Of a DNA stretch of 22,811 nucleotides, positions 15,397 to 22,811 are shown one piece after another. Source of the DNA: an uncultured Eubacteriales bacterium (GTDB taxonomy: Bacteria > Bacillota > Clostridia > UMGS1883); assembly GCA_905195005.1 (NCBI GenBank), contig CAJJUC010000016.1:1-22811 (forward strand), written 5' to 3'. A program made the translations under genes and the position numbers. A model generated the notes under the pieces. The model ran no database searches. It had not been told where the DNA came from and saw nothing but the letters and a program-made list of their open reading frames with translations. The stretch's first letter is position 1; every line of letters starts with the position of its first letter.

Positions 15397-17067
15397 ATGC
15401 AGAAAAGCGATATTGAAATTGCCCATGAAGCAAAAATGCAGCATATAACACAAATTGCAAAAGCCGCGGGCATTGATGAAAAATACCTTGAACAGTACGG
15501 AAACTATAAGGCAAAAATTGACTTGTCACTGCTTTCCGAAAGCAAAAAACCGAACGGGAAGCTTGTGCTGGTGACGGCAATCACCCCCACTCCGGCAGGC
15601 GAAGGCAAAACCACCACAACAATCGGACTTGCCGATGGGTTGCGCAGAATAGGGAAAAATGCCGTTGCGGCGCTGCGCGAGCCATCGCTCGGACCTGTGT
15701 TCGGAATAAAGGGCGGCGCTGCAGGCGGCGGCTATGCCCAGGTTGTTCCGATGGAGGACATAAACCTTCATTTTACCGGAGATTTTCACGCAATCGGCGC
15801 GGCAAACAATCTGCTTGCCGCAATGCTTGACAATCATATATATCAGGGAAATGCGCTGAACATTGATCCGCGCAGGATAACATGGAAGCGCTGCGTTGAC
15901 ATGAACGACCGACAGCTCCGCTTCATAACGGACGGGCTCGGCGGCAGAGTGAACGGCGTTCCGCGCGAGGACGGCTATGACATAACGGTTGCTTCCGAAA
16001 TTATGGCGGTTTTGTGCCTGTCGGGTTCAATAGCGGAGCTGAAAAAGCGTTTATCTGATATAATTGTCGGTTATACTTATGATGAAAAGCCCGTAACGGC
16101 AGGAATGCTTAAGGCGCAGGGCGCAATGGCGGCGCTTCTCAGGGATGCGCTGAAGCCGAATCTTGTTCAGACGCTTGAGGGAACACCGGCGCTTGTTCAC
16201 GGCGGACCGTTTGCAAATATTGCACACGGCTGCAACAGCATAACTGCAACAAAAATGGCAATAAAGCTCGGCGATTATGCCGTAACGGAGGCAGGCTTCG
16301 GGGCGGATCTCGGCGCGGAAAAATTCTTCGACATAAAGTGCCGTCTCGGCGGTCTGAAGCCCTCGGCGGCAGTGCTTGTTGCAACAGTGCGCGCGCTGAA
16401 AATGCACGGCGGCGTTGAAAAGACCGATTTGAACGGCGAAAATGTGCAGGCTTGTCTGCGCGGAATCCCGAATCTAATGCGCCATATCTCAAATATCAAA
16501 AATGTTTACAAGCTGCCCGTAACGGTTGCAATAAACAAATTCCCGACGGATACCGACGCGGAAATCGGGGTTATTGAAAGCGAGTGCCGCAAGGTCGGCG
16601 TGAGCGTTATTCTGTCCGACGCGTGGGCAAAGGGCGGAAGCGGCGCGGAGGAGCTTGCGCGCGAGGTGGTTCGCCTTTGCGGGGAAGAAAACGACTTTTC
16701 GTTCTGCTATGAATCTGAAATCGGTATAAAGGATAAAATCAACGCGGTTGTCCGCAGAATATACGGCGGAAACGGCGTTATATATACCAAAAAGGCAGAA
16801 CGCGAAATTTCAAAGCTGACGGAGCTCGGCTTCGGCAATTTCCCCGTGTGCATCGCGAAAACGCAGTACAGCTTTTCGGATGACGCGCAAAGGCTCGGCG
16901 CCCCGGACGGATTCGAAATAACGGTGCGGAATGTCCGCGTTTCGGCAGGTGCGGGCTTTATCGTTGCGCTGACCGGCGATATAATGACAATGCCGGGACT
17001 GCCGCGCGTTCCCGCGGCGGAAAAAATTGATGTTGACGAAAACGGAGTAATCTCCGGATTATTTTAA
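15397..17067 (+). CDS. fhs: Formate--tetrahydrofolate ligase
   Basis: A 556-residue enzyme, the usual length, that uses ATP to join formate to tetrahydrofolate, giving 10-formyl-THF. This serves purine synthesis, and in acetogens and purine or amino acid fermenters the methyl branch of one-carbon flow. Visible motifs are the P-loop TPTPAGEGKTTTT (64-76), REPSLGPVFGIKGGAAGGGYAQVVP and the adjacent DINLHFTGDFHAIGAANNLL. The ATG at 15397 follows GGAGG. It sits 19 bases after guaB and 22 before the CobW-type gene, so all are probably in one transcript. Its product feeds the same purine pathway as the guaB step. Confidence 0.97.
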   Translation: MQKSDIEIAHEAKMQHITQIAKAAGIDEKYLEQYGNYKAKIDLSLLSESKKPNGKLVLVTAITPTPAGEGKTTTTIGLADGLRRIGKNAVAALREPSLGPVFGIKGGAAGGGYAQVVPMEDINLHFTGDFHAIGAANNLLAAMLDNHIYQGNALNIDPRRITWKRCVDMNDRQLRFITDGLGGRVNGVPREDGYDITVASEIMAVLCLSGSIAELKKRLSDIIVGYTYDEKPVTAGMLKAQGAMAALLRDALKPNLVQTLEGTPALVHGGPFANIAHGCNSITATKMAIKLGDYAVTEAGFGADLGAEKFFDIKCRLGGLKPSAAVLVATVRALKMHGGVEKTDLNGENVQACLRGIPNLMRHISNIKNVYKLPVTVAINKFPTDTDAEIGVIESECRKVGVSVILSDAWAKGGSGAEELAREVVRLCGEENDFSFCYESEIGIKDKINAVVRRIYGGNGVIYTKKAEREISKLTELGFGNFPVCIAKTQYSFSDDAQRLGAPDGFEITVRNVRVSAGAGFIVALTGDIMTMPGLPRVPAAEKIDVDENGVISGLF

Positions 17068-17089
17068 AAATTCTAAGGAAGTGTTCGGT

Positions 17090-18211
17090 ATGACAAAAAT
17101 CGATATTTTTTCAGGCTTTCTGGGCGCCGGCAAGACCACGCTTATCAAAAAGCTTATCAAGGAGGCATTCACCGGCGAAAAGCTTGTGCTTATCGAAAAC
17201 GAATTCGGCGAAATAGGCATTGACGGCGGCTTTATGCAGGACGCCGGCATTGAAGTTACCGAGATGAATTCCGGCTGCATTTGCTGCAGTCTTGTGGGTG
17301 ATTTCTCCGCAGCGCTCAAAAAAGTGCTTGACGAATTTAGGCCCGACAGGATTCTGATTGAACCCTCGGGCGTTGGCAAGCTCAGCGACGTTATAAGAGC
17401 AGCGGGCGGCGTTCACTCGGACAGCGCAAAGCTCAACAGCTTCAGCACCGTTGCCGACGCGCACAAGTGCAAAATGTATATGAAGAACTTCGGTGAATTT
17501 TATAACGACCAGATTGCGAATGCGTCATGCATATTCTTAAGCCGCACCGAAGGAATGAGCCGCGAAAAAATTGACGAGTGCGTTGCGCTGCTGCGTGAAC
17601 ATAACAAAACGGCGCAGATTGTCACAACGCCGTGGACGGAGCTTGACGGCAAGGTTATGCTTGAAGCGATGGAAAACACAAATTCACTCGAGGACGAGCT
17701 TAAACGCCTTGCGGAGGAGGCGGACATATGCCCCGAATGCGGTCATCATCACGGGCACGGGGAGCACCATCATCACGACCATGACGAGCATTGCTGTCAT
17801 GACCATGACCATGACCATGAGCACGACCATGAGCATGAACACGAACACGAACACGAACACGAGCACGAGCATGAGCATTGCTGCCATGACCATGACCATC
17901 ACCACCATCATCATGCCGACGATGTGTTCACAAGCTGGGGCGTTGAAACGGCGCACGTTTTCACCAAAGCAGAGCTTGAAGAAGCGCTCGGGAAATTCGC
18001 CGCAGGCAGCGATTACGGCGCGGTTCTCCGTGCAAAGGGCATTGTGAGCGGCGGCAGCGAGGGCTGGCTTCATTTTGATTATGTTCCCGGCGAGAGCGAC
18101 ATCCGCAGCGGCAGCGCGGCGGTTATCGGCAGAATATGCGTAATCGGCTCGTCACTTGATAAGGATAAAATAGCGCAGCTGTTCGGCGTCGGAGGTGCTG
18201 AAAATGAATGA
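17090..18211 (+). CDS. CobW/COG0523 family P-loop GTPase with large His-rich metal-binding insert
   Basis: A 373-residue G3E-family protein. Relatives are GTP-driven metallochaperones or insertases for zinc, cobalt and related metals. The P-loop GFLGAGKTT is at 9-17, the metal-binding CxCC motif is C63, C65 and C66 (SGCICCS), and Walker B ILIEPSG is at 88-94. The usual NKxD guanine-specificity motif seems degenerate (SRTE in IFLSRTEGM). A CPEC pair (214-217) leads into an insert of His, Asp and Glu at 219-275 with two CC pairs. The CobW C-terminal domain follows from about 280. The ATG at 17090 is preceded by AAGGA; GTG at 17081 overlaps that site. The last eight bases overlap the next gene. 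The metal is probably zinc, which is inference. Confidence 0.92.
   Translation: MTKIDIFSGFLGAGKTTLIKKLIKEAFTGEKLVLIENEFGEIGIDGGFMQDAGIEVTEMNSGCICCSLVGDFSAALKKVLDEFRPDRILIEPSGVGKLSDVIRAAGGVHSDSAKLNSFSTVADAHKCKMYMKNFGEFYNDQIANASCIFLSRTEGMSREKIDECVALLREHNKTAQIVTTPWTELDGKVMLEAMENTNSLEDELKRLAEEADICPECGHHHGHGEHHHHDHDEHCCHDHDHDHEHDHEHEHEHEHEHEHEHEHCCHDHDHHHHHHADDVFTSWGVETAHVFTKAELEEALGKFAAGSDYGAVLRAKGIVSGGSEGWLHFDYVPGESDIRSGSAAVIGRICVIGSSLDKDKIAQLFGVGGAENE
17744..17914 (+). repeat. His/Asp/Glu codon repeat tract in the CobW gene
   Basis: Near-tandem six-base units of the form GAx-CAx (gaccat, gagcat, gaacac) encode alternating D/E-H pairs. The same tract makes long spurious open frames in other frames: MT repeats on the plus strand and V/M repeats on the minus strand. 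Such tracts can change length by slippage in steps of two residues. Confidence 0.88.
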
Positions 18212-19148
18212 TATTCCCGTTTACCTGTTCTTAGGCTTTCTTGAATCGGGAAAAACAAAATTCATTCAGGAAACGCTTTGTGACAAGCGCTTTAACAACG
18301 GTGAGAAAACGCTTCTTGTTGTATGCGAGGAGGGCGAGGAGGAATATGACCCGTCAATGTTTTCGGGCAGCAATGTTTCAATTGAAGTTATTGAAAATGA
18401 AAGCGATTTAACAGGCGCGCGCCTGATGGAAATTCAGAGAAAATCAGGTGCGGAGCGCGTGTTGTTCGAGTATAACGGAATGTGGCAGATAAACACGCTG
18501 TTTAATAACATGCCGCGCGGCTGGACGGTCGTTCAGTGCATGCTTTTCGCCGATGCAGCAACGTTTGTTCCCTTTAATGCAAACATGCGCTCGCTTGTGG
18601 TTGACAAGCTTCAGCCGTGCGAGCTCGTTGTTTTCAATCGCATGAACGATGCCATTGACAAGCAGGAGCTTCACAAGATTGTGCGCGGAGTAAGCCGCCG
18701 CGCTGACATTGCATACGAATATCCCGACGGGCGCGCTGAATATGACGATATTGTTGACCCCCTGCCGTTTGATATTAATGCTCCTGTCATTAAAATCGAG
18801 GACGCGGATTATGCGCTCTGGTATCGCGATATGATTGAAGAACCCGAAAAATACGACGGCAAAACAGTTAAATTCAAGGGAATTGCAGCGTATGACAAAC
18901 GGATGCCGAAAAACATTTTTGCAGCAGGCCGCCATGTGATGACCTGCTGCATCGAGGATGTTGAATACCGTCCGCTCATATGCATATGCAACGACAATCA
19001 CAGCATAAAAAGCCGCGACTGGCTTATGATTACGGGCACAATAAAAAATGAGTACAGCAAATTTTACCGCGCAAAAGGACCTGTTGTCCATGTGGAGGAA
19101 ATCGCCGTAACTTCAAAGCCCGAGCAGGAAATCGCAACATTCTATTAA
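18204..19148 (+). CDS. CobW-like P-loop protein fused to a YcgQ/DUF1980-type C-terminal domain
   Basis: A 314-residue protein in two parts. Residues 1-195 are a divergent CobW-like P-loop domain, with GFLESGKTK (11-19), VLFEYNGMW at the Walker B/E-P-S-G position (86-94) and FNRMND in place of NKxD (144-149). The CxCC metal motif of the upstream protein is missing. Residues about 200-314 resemble the C-terminal domain of YcgQ (UPF0703/DUF1980/TIGR03943): GKTVKFKGIAAY, then PKNIFAAGRHVMTCC with paired C248-C249, then DWLMITGTI. YcgQ normally pairs with the YcgR permease, which I do not see here. The ATG at 18204 follows GGAGGTG and lies within the end of the first CobW gene, so the two are translationally coupled and may work as a complex. 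The biochemical role is not known to me. Confidence 0.8.
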   Translation: MNDIPVYLFLGFLESGKTKFIQETLCDKRFNNGEKTLLVVCEEGEEEYDPSMFSGSNVSIEVIENESDLTGARLMEIQRKSGAERVLFEYNGMWQINTLFNNMPRGWTVVQCMLFADAATFVPFNANMRSLVVDKLQPCELVVFNRMNDAIDKQELHKIVRGVSRRADIAYEYPDGRAEYDDIVDPLPFDINAPVIKIEDADYALWYRDMIEEPEKYDGKTVKFKGIAAYDKRMPKNIFAAGRHVMTCCIEDVEYRPLICICNDNHSIKSRDWLMITGTIKNEYSKFYRAKGPVVHVEEIAVTSKPEQEIATFY

Positions 19149-19150
19149 TG

Positions 19151-19208
19151 TAAAAAAAACACAGAGCGAAGCAGCGAATTTTTACCGTTGCTCCGCTCTG
19201 TGCTTTTT
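19151..19208. terminator. Bidirectional terminator between convergent genes
   Basis: A nine-base-pair stem CACAGAGCG (19160-19168) with CGCTCTGTG (19194-19202) extends inward through imperfect pairs. A T5 run at 19204-19208 serves the plus strand, and an A8 run at 19152-19159 gives T8 for the minus strand. It ends both the CobW pair transcript and the histidine kinase transcript. The plus-strand T run overlaps the kinase stop codon. Confidence 0.85.
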
Positions 19209-21096
19209 ACTTTTTCACGGACGGGAATCTGACCTCTGCCTTGAACAAATCTCCGTCAACCGTAACGGTGAAGCTGCCGCCGCAGGCCTCGGTATAGCTT
19301 TTTGCGATTGCAAGCCCCAGCCCGCTCCCCTCGGTTGAGCGCGACTTATCGCCGCGGACAAAGCGTTCCGCTATTTCTTCGCCCGTAAAGTCCATTTTAT
19401 ATGCCGAAATATTTTTCACGGCGGCGCACACGCATCCGCCCTTTTCCGTCACATCAACATACAGGCGCGTATTTTTCATTGAATATTTAGCGGCGTTCTG
19501 CAAAAGATTTTCGAACACGCGCGACATGCGCTCCCCGTCGCACACGGCGTATGCCTCGTCGGGCAAATCCGTGCAAAGCTCAAGCCCGGATTCCTTCAGC
19601 TCCTCGTCAAGCTCACCGATTGCCTGCCCGATGAGCAGAGAAAGGTTTATTTTCGTGCAGTTAAAGTTTCCGTTTCCGCTCTGAACCTTTGAAATATCGA
19701 ACAAATCCGCCGTCAGATTTTTAAGGTGTAGCGCCTTTTGCAGAATAATCTCCGCATATTCGTTCGCCTTATCGGGTTCAAGCTTCTCGCGGCACAAAAG
19801 CTCCGCATAGCTTATAACCGATGTCAGCGGCGTTTTAAGGTCGTGCGAAACGTTCGTTATCAGCTCGGATTTCATGCGCTCCGAACGGATTCGTTCCTCC
19901 ACAGCCGCGCCGATTCCGCTGCCGATTGTGTTGACGGCTTCCGCTGCCGGTTCGAACACGCCGCGCACTTTCTCTATTTTATAGTCCGTGTTCCCGTTTT
20001 TTATCTCCGCAATGCCTTTAAACACCTCGTCCAATCCTGAAAGCGCCTTGAAAACCACAACAACCGCGGCAATCATCAGCATGAAATAAAAGACGGGCGG
20101 CGCATTATTAAACAGCAAAAGCACAAACGTGTATACAACTATTCCGCCTGCCGCAATGTAGGTTATTTTATCCCCCGTTTTGCGGCGCGCGTATGAAACC
20201 GCTTGCTTCAGCGACGCGATGCACCATTTCACAAATTTGGCTATAATGCTTCTTTCGCACAGCTTTCTGTTTTTGATATTCCGGAGAACCGGCAGCAGAA
20301 GTCCGCACGAAAGCACTGCGCCTGCCGAGCCTGACACAGCGGTATATTTCCATACAACGCTTGACGGATTTCCGCCGTAGTGCAGTCCTTCAAGCACTGA
20401 AATTGTTATCCCTGCAACAAAAAATATACTCACCGCGAACAATGCCGCCCATACCTCGGCGTATATTTTATCATACCTAAGCTCACAGCGGCTGCCGTCC
20501 GTTCTTCTGCCGCAAACGGCAATGCAATATATAACAAGAACAAGCAGTGCAATTCCGAGTGCGGCTGACAGATTTATAAGATTTGTGAACGCCCTCTTCC
20601 CTGCCTGCCATGCCCTTCTGCAGCTCTCATTTGTTTTATTGTCGAGATAAACATACAGCGTATAATCGCCTTCAGGCTCTTTGGCAAAATAATAATCGTA
20701 TATTTTTGACGGCTTTTGAATATCAAGGTCGCCTCCGCGCCGTTTCAGATAAAACCCGCATTTCAAGGACGGAAATGCGTCTGCCGAGGTATAATTGCCG
20801 TCAGTGTATATCAGTTCCCCGGTCTGCGCATAGTAATGCACGGGTTTGCTTTTCATTATGTCGTTTACCGCTGCCGGATCGGCGCCTGCTGCCATTGCTT
20901 CCATAAGCTTCTTTGCCGCTTCGTGAAGCTCATAGTATATATCCGATGAATCGGTATACGCCTGTTCCATATTATATGCGTTGTCATAGTAAAGGTCATA
21001 ATTTCCAAGCGAAATCAAAAGTGTTGTCAGGCAGACGGAAATCAGCAGATATGCAAGCGCTCGCGTTAGATTGGAATAAAAGATTTTCTTAAACAT
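19207..21096 (-). CDS. Membrane sensor histidine kinase
   Basis: A 629-residue sensor kinase. TM1 is at about 12-31, followed by an outside segment of roughly 135 residues. Further helices lie near 172-195, 213-235, 250-271, 311-329 and 334-350. The phospho-acceptor is H418 in NVSHDLKTPLTSVI. The N-box is ENLLQNAAKYS (529-539) and the G2 box GSGLGLA (590-596). The G1 position reads VKNISAYKMDF, without the usual DxG, which I recall as common in a VanS-like Firmicute subfamily with ERFVRGDKSR downstream. The ATG at 21096 follows AGGAGGG, 12 bases after the response regulator stop. The kinase is longer and has more helices than a plain two-helix VanS. The signal sensed is unknown; cell envelope stress is a reasonable guess only. 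Confidence 0.93.
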   Translation of the reverse strand: MFKKIFYSNLTRALAYLLISVCLTTLLISLGNYDLYYDNAYNMEQAYTDSSDIYYELHEAAKKLMEAMAAGADPAAVNDIMKSKPVHYYAQTGELIYTDGNYTSADAFPSLKCGFYLKRRGGDLDIQKPSKIYDYYFAKEPEGDYTLYVYLDNKTNESCRRAWQAGKRAFTNLINLSAALGIALLVLVIYCIAVCGRRTDGSRCELRYDKIYAEVWAALFAVSIFFVAGITISVLEGLHYGGNPSSVVWKYTAVSGSAGAVLSCGLLLPVLRNIKNRKLCERSIIAKFVKWCIASLKQAVSYARRKTGDKITYIAAGGIVVYTFVLLLFNNAPPVFYFMLMIAAVVVVFKALSGLDEVFKGIAEIKNGNTDYKIEKVRGVFEPAAEAVNTIGSGIGAAVEERIRSERMKSELITNVSHDLKTPLTSVISYAELLCREKLEPDKANEYAEIILQKALHLKNLTADLFDISKVQSGNGNFNCTKINLSLLIGQAIGELDEELKESGLELCTDLPDEAYAVCDGERMSRVFENLLQNAAKYSMKNTRLYVDVTEKGGCVCAAVKNISAYKMDFTGEEIAERFVRGDKSRSTEGSGLGLAIAKSYTEACGGSFTVTVDGDLFKAEVRFPSVKK

Positions 21097-21108
21097 ATGT
21101 ACGCCCTC

Positions 21109-21798
21109 CTACTCAATCCTGTAGCCAACTCCCCAAACAACCTTGAGATAGTGCGGTTCCTTAGGATTGATTTCAATTTTTTCACGGATATGGCGAATGT
21201 GAACGGCGATTGTGCTGTCGTTGATAAATGTGTCCTCGTTCCACACGCGGCGATAGATTTCATCTGCCGAAAAAACGCGGCCGCGGTTTTTTGCAAGCAG
21301 CTCAAGAATTTTAAACTCAATCGGCGTGAGTCTTACAATGTCCCCATCAACGGATACCGACTTTGCCTCATTATCGATAACAAGTCCTTCAATCACTGTT
21401 TTGCCGTTTGTTTTTTCGGCGCTCCCGAGAACAGTATAGCGCCGAAGCTGCGATTTCACCCTTGCCACAAGCTCGGACGGATTAAACGGTTTGGTCACGT
21501 AATCGTCCGCGCCGGCGGTAAGTCCGAAAATTTTGTCGCTGTCCTCCGATTTGGCAGAAAGCAGAATAACCGGCAGATTTTTTTCCTCACGCAGCTTTAA
21601 AAGCGTTCTGATACCGTCCATTTCAGGCATCATAATATCAAGAATTATAAGCTGAACGCTGTTTTCGCGCACTTTTTCAAGAGCCTCGCGCCCGTTATAT
21701 GCCTTGATAACATCATAATTTTCGGCTTTAAGGAAAATTGCAATGCTTTCAACGATTTCGCGGTCATCATCCGCAACCAGCACACTTATTTGCTCCAT
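21109..21798 (-). CDS. OmpR/PhoB-family response regulator
   Basis: A 229-residue DNA-binding response regulator. The receiver domain has the acidic cluster D10-D12, phospho-acceptor D54 in LIILDIMMPEMDG, S81 and K103 in VTKPF. The C-terminal winged helix covers about 130-229 and contains TPIEFKILELLAKNRGRVFS, NDSTIAVHIRHIREKI and VWGVGYRIE. The start is the ATG at 21798, eight bases after GGAGG; the longer reading from 21825 would start within the -10 box. It is the first gene of an operon with the adjacent histidine kinase, its probable partner. Confidence 0.95.
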   Translation of the reverse strand: MEQISVLVADDDREIVESIAIFLKAENYDVIKAYNGREALEKVRENSVQLIILDIMMPEMDGIRTLLKLREEKNLPVILLSAKSEDSDKIFGLTAGADDYVTKPFNPSELVARVKSQLRRYTVLGSAEKTNGKTVIEGLVIDNEAKSVSVDGDIVRLTPIEFKILELLAKNRGRVFSADEIYRRVWNEDTFINDSTIAVHIRHIREKIEINPKEPHYLKVVWGVGYRIE

Positions 21799-21823
21799 TC
21801 GCTCATCCTCCGTTTCTGCTTTC

Positions 21824-21867
21824 ATTATAACCGCTATTGTTTAAGAAATCTTTCATATAATTCTTAA
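21824..21867 (-). promoter_or_regulatory. Response regulator operon promoter with inverted repeat
   Basis: A perfect TATAAT (21829-21824, minus strand) has no recognisable -35 box at the proper distance. Instead an inverted repeat TTAAGAA (21841-21847) and TTCTTAA (21861-21867), 13 bases apart, covers the -35 area. A weak -35 replaced by a repeat is the usual layout of activated, often self-regulated, promoters; that it binds this regulator is inference. Confidence 0.5.
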
Positions 21868-21880
21868 TTATTATTAATAA

Positions 21881-22811
21881 TCACATTTTATTCCATGAAC
21901 GCGGAACATACAGATTCGTAAACGTATATATCGCAAAACGGTCGCTCATACCTGCAATATAGTCGCACACGGCGCGTTCACTGCCCTCGTTTTCCGCAAT
22001 CTCCTGCATCTGGAGCGGCATTTTTTCGGGGCGGTTCGTGTAGTATTCATAAAGCGCTTCGATAATTCCGAAAACCTTGCTTTCCTCATCCTTTGCAGTT
22101 GACCCGATATAAACATTATTGAACATAAAGGTTCTGAGCGTTTGCATCGCTTCCTCAATTTCGGGCGTCATTAAAACCGCGCTTTTATTCATCGAGCTGT
22201 AGATTATATCGCACACAAGCGTGTTAATTCTTTCGCTGTGAGTTTTTCCGAGCTTTTCCATAACACTTTCGGGCAGATCGGATTCCGATATTATTGACGC
22301 ACGCAGTGCATCGTCAATGTCATGATTTATATATGCAATTCTGTCGGCATATTTCAGAATTACTCCCTCAAGCGTTGATGCTTTCCCCTCTCCCGTGTGA
22401 TTCAGGATTCCGTCAAGCACCTCATTCGTGAGATTGAGGTTTTCAAGCTTTTCACACACGCGCAGGCTTTGCTCGTTATGCCGAAAGCCGTTTTCGCAAA
22501 GAGCGTTAAGCGCATTTTCTCCCGAATGACCGAACGGCGTGTGCCCAAGATCGTGCCCGAGAGCCATTGCCTCAAACAAATCCTCGTTCAGTCTCAGACC
22601 GCGCACTATGGTTCGCCCGATCTGCGCAACCTCCAGCGTGTGCGTCAGGCGAGTTCTGTAATGGTCGCCCTCCGGAGTTATAAACACCTGCGTTTTATGC
22701 TTCAGCCGTCTGAATGATTTTGAATGTATGATTTTGTCGCGGTCGCACTGAAATTCCGTTCTTATGTCACACAGCTGACGCGGTTTTTTTCTTCCGCGCG
22801 TGTTTTCCGAA
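21881..22811 (-). CDS. dgt: dGTP triphosphohydrolase (dGTPase-like HD protein), 5' end beyond window
   Basis: HD-domain enzyme that cleaves dGTP (or related dNTPs) to the nucleoside and tripolyphosphate, helping control dNTP pools. The visible 309 residues include the family's N-terminal phrases TRGRKKPRQLCDIRTEFQ and RDKIIHSKSFRRLKHKTQVF, then GDHYRTRLTHTLEV with the first metal-binding His. GHDLGHTPFGHSGE carries the HD pair, and KYADRIAYINHD the last metal Asp. The open frame continues in frame to the right edge, so the internal GTG at 22687 is not the start; about 30 residues are probably missing. The C-terminus is complete (stop at 21883-21881). The length suits the shorter Firmicute-type dGTPase. 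It is upstream of, and separate from, the two-component operon. Confidence 0.93.
   Translation of the reverse strand, partial: SENTRGRKKPRQLCDIRTEFQCDRDKIIHSKSFRRLKHKTQVFITPEGDHYRTRLTHTLEVAQIGRTIVRGLRLNEDLFEAMALGHDLGHTPFGHSGENALNALCENGFRHNEQSLRVCEKLENLNLTNEVLDGILNHTGEGKASTLEGVILKYADRIAYINHDIDDALRASIISESDLPESVMEKLGKTHSERINTLVCDIIYSSMNKSAVLMTPEIEEAMQTLRTFMFNNVYIGSTAKDEESKVFGIIEALYEYYTNRPEKMPLQMQEIAENEGSERAVCDYIAGMSDRFAIYTFTNLYVPRSWNKM

Noticed and set aside
17744..17914. CRISPR-like or minisatellite array
   Set aside because: Repeat units are six bases without spacers and translate in frame into a His-rich insert typical of metallochaperones.
17571..18073. Open frames over the His tract: plus strand with MT repeats, minus strand with long V/M runs that look like a membrane protein
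   Set aside because: Both are by-products of reading the six-base repeat in other frames. The CobW frame carries the P-loop and CxCC.
22687..22689. Internal GTG as the dgt start
   Set aside because: The frame continues upstream with conserved dGTPase phrases to the window edge, so the real start lies outside.

Overview
The window reads as chromosomal DNA of an anaerobic Clostridia-type Firmicute. The evidence is the set of Firmicute-style genes (recA preceded by cinA, a rhodanese-less thiI next to its own cysteine desulfurase, fhs, a VanRS-like two-component pair, dgt), strong AGGAGG-type ribosome binding sites, sigma-A promoters and a Gram-positive LexA box. I cannot name a genus. I see no tRNA, rRNA, CRISPR array, insertion sequence or phage gene.

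Layout. (1) Bases 1-4196, minus strand: a three-gene operon made of an ABC exporter half, a DUF1854 protein and a second ABC exporter half that runs off the left edge. It has its own promoter, and its exporter halves carry extra N-terminal domains. (2) Bases 4238-10606, minus strand: parC, a NifS-like cysteine desulfurase, thiI and a stand-alone cinA (pncC) domain packed with gaps of 14, -2 and 4 bases, then recA. recA has a consensus promoter, a perfect LexA box and an intrinsic terminator. (3) Bases 10353-10759: a 407-base divergent intergenic region holding promoters in both directions, a near-repeat shared by two of them, and an orphan minus-strand promoter. (4) Bases 10697-19208, plus strand: a DUF1275 (YoaK) membrane protein, a CNNM/CorC-type transporter and a YihY membrane protein; then guaB, fhs and two consecutive P-loop proteins of the CobW/COG0523 type. 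The first CobW protein has a very His-rich insert. The second overlaps it and ends in a YcgQ/DUF1980-like domain. A bidirectional terminator closes the block. (5) Bases 19207-22811, minus strand: a histidine kinase and response regulator, and the body of dgt, whose start lies beyond the right edge.

How the genes fit together. Block 2 combines DNA topology, tRNA thiolation (the desulfurase supplies sulfur to ThiI), NMN recycling and recombination. Block 4 joins purine synthesis (IMP dehydrogenase), one-carbon activation (formate-THF ligase) and a probable metal-insertion pair. The least ordinary parts are the DUF1854/ABC operon with PH-like and zinc-ribbon extensions, the CobW pair with its DUF1980 fusion, and an IMP dehydrogenase strikingly like the Tritrichomonas foetus enzyme. 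All calls come from reading the sequence and recall of protein families. No search was run.
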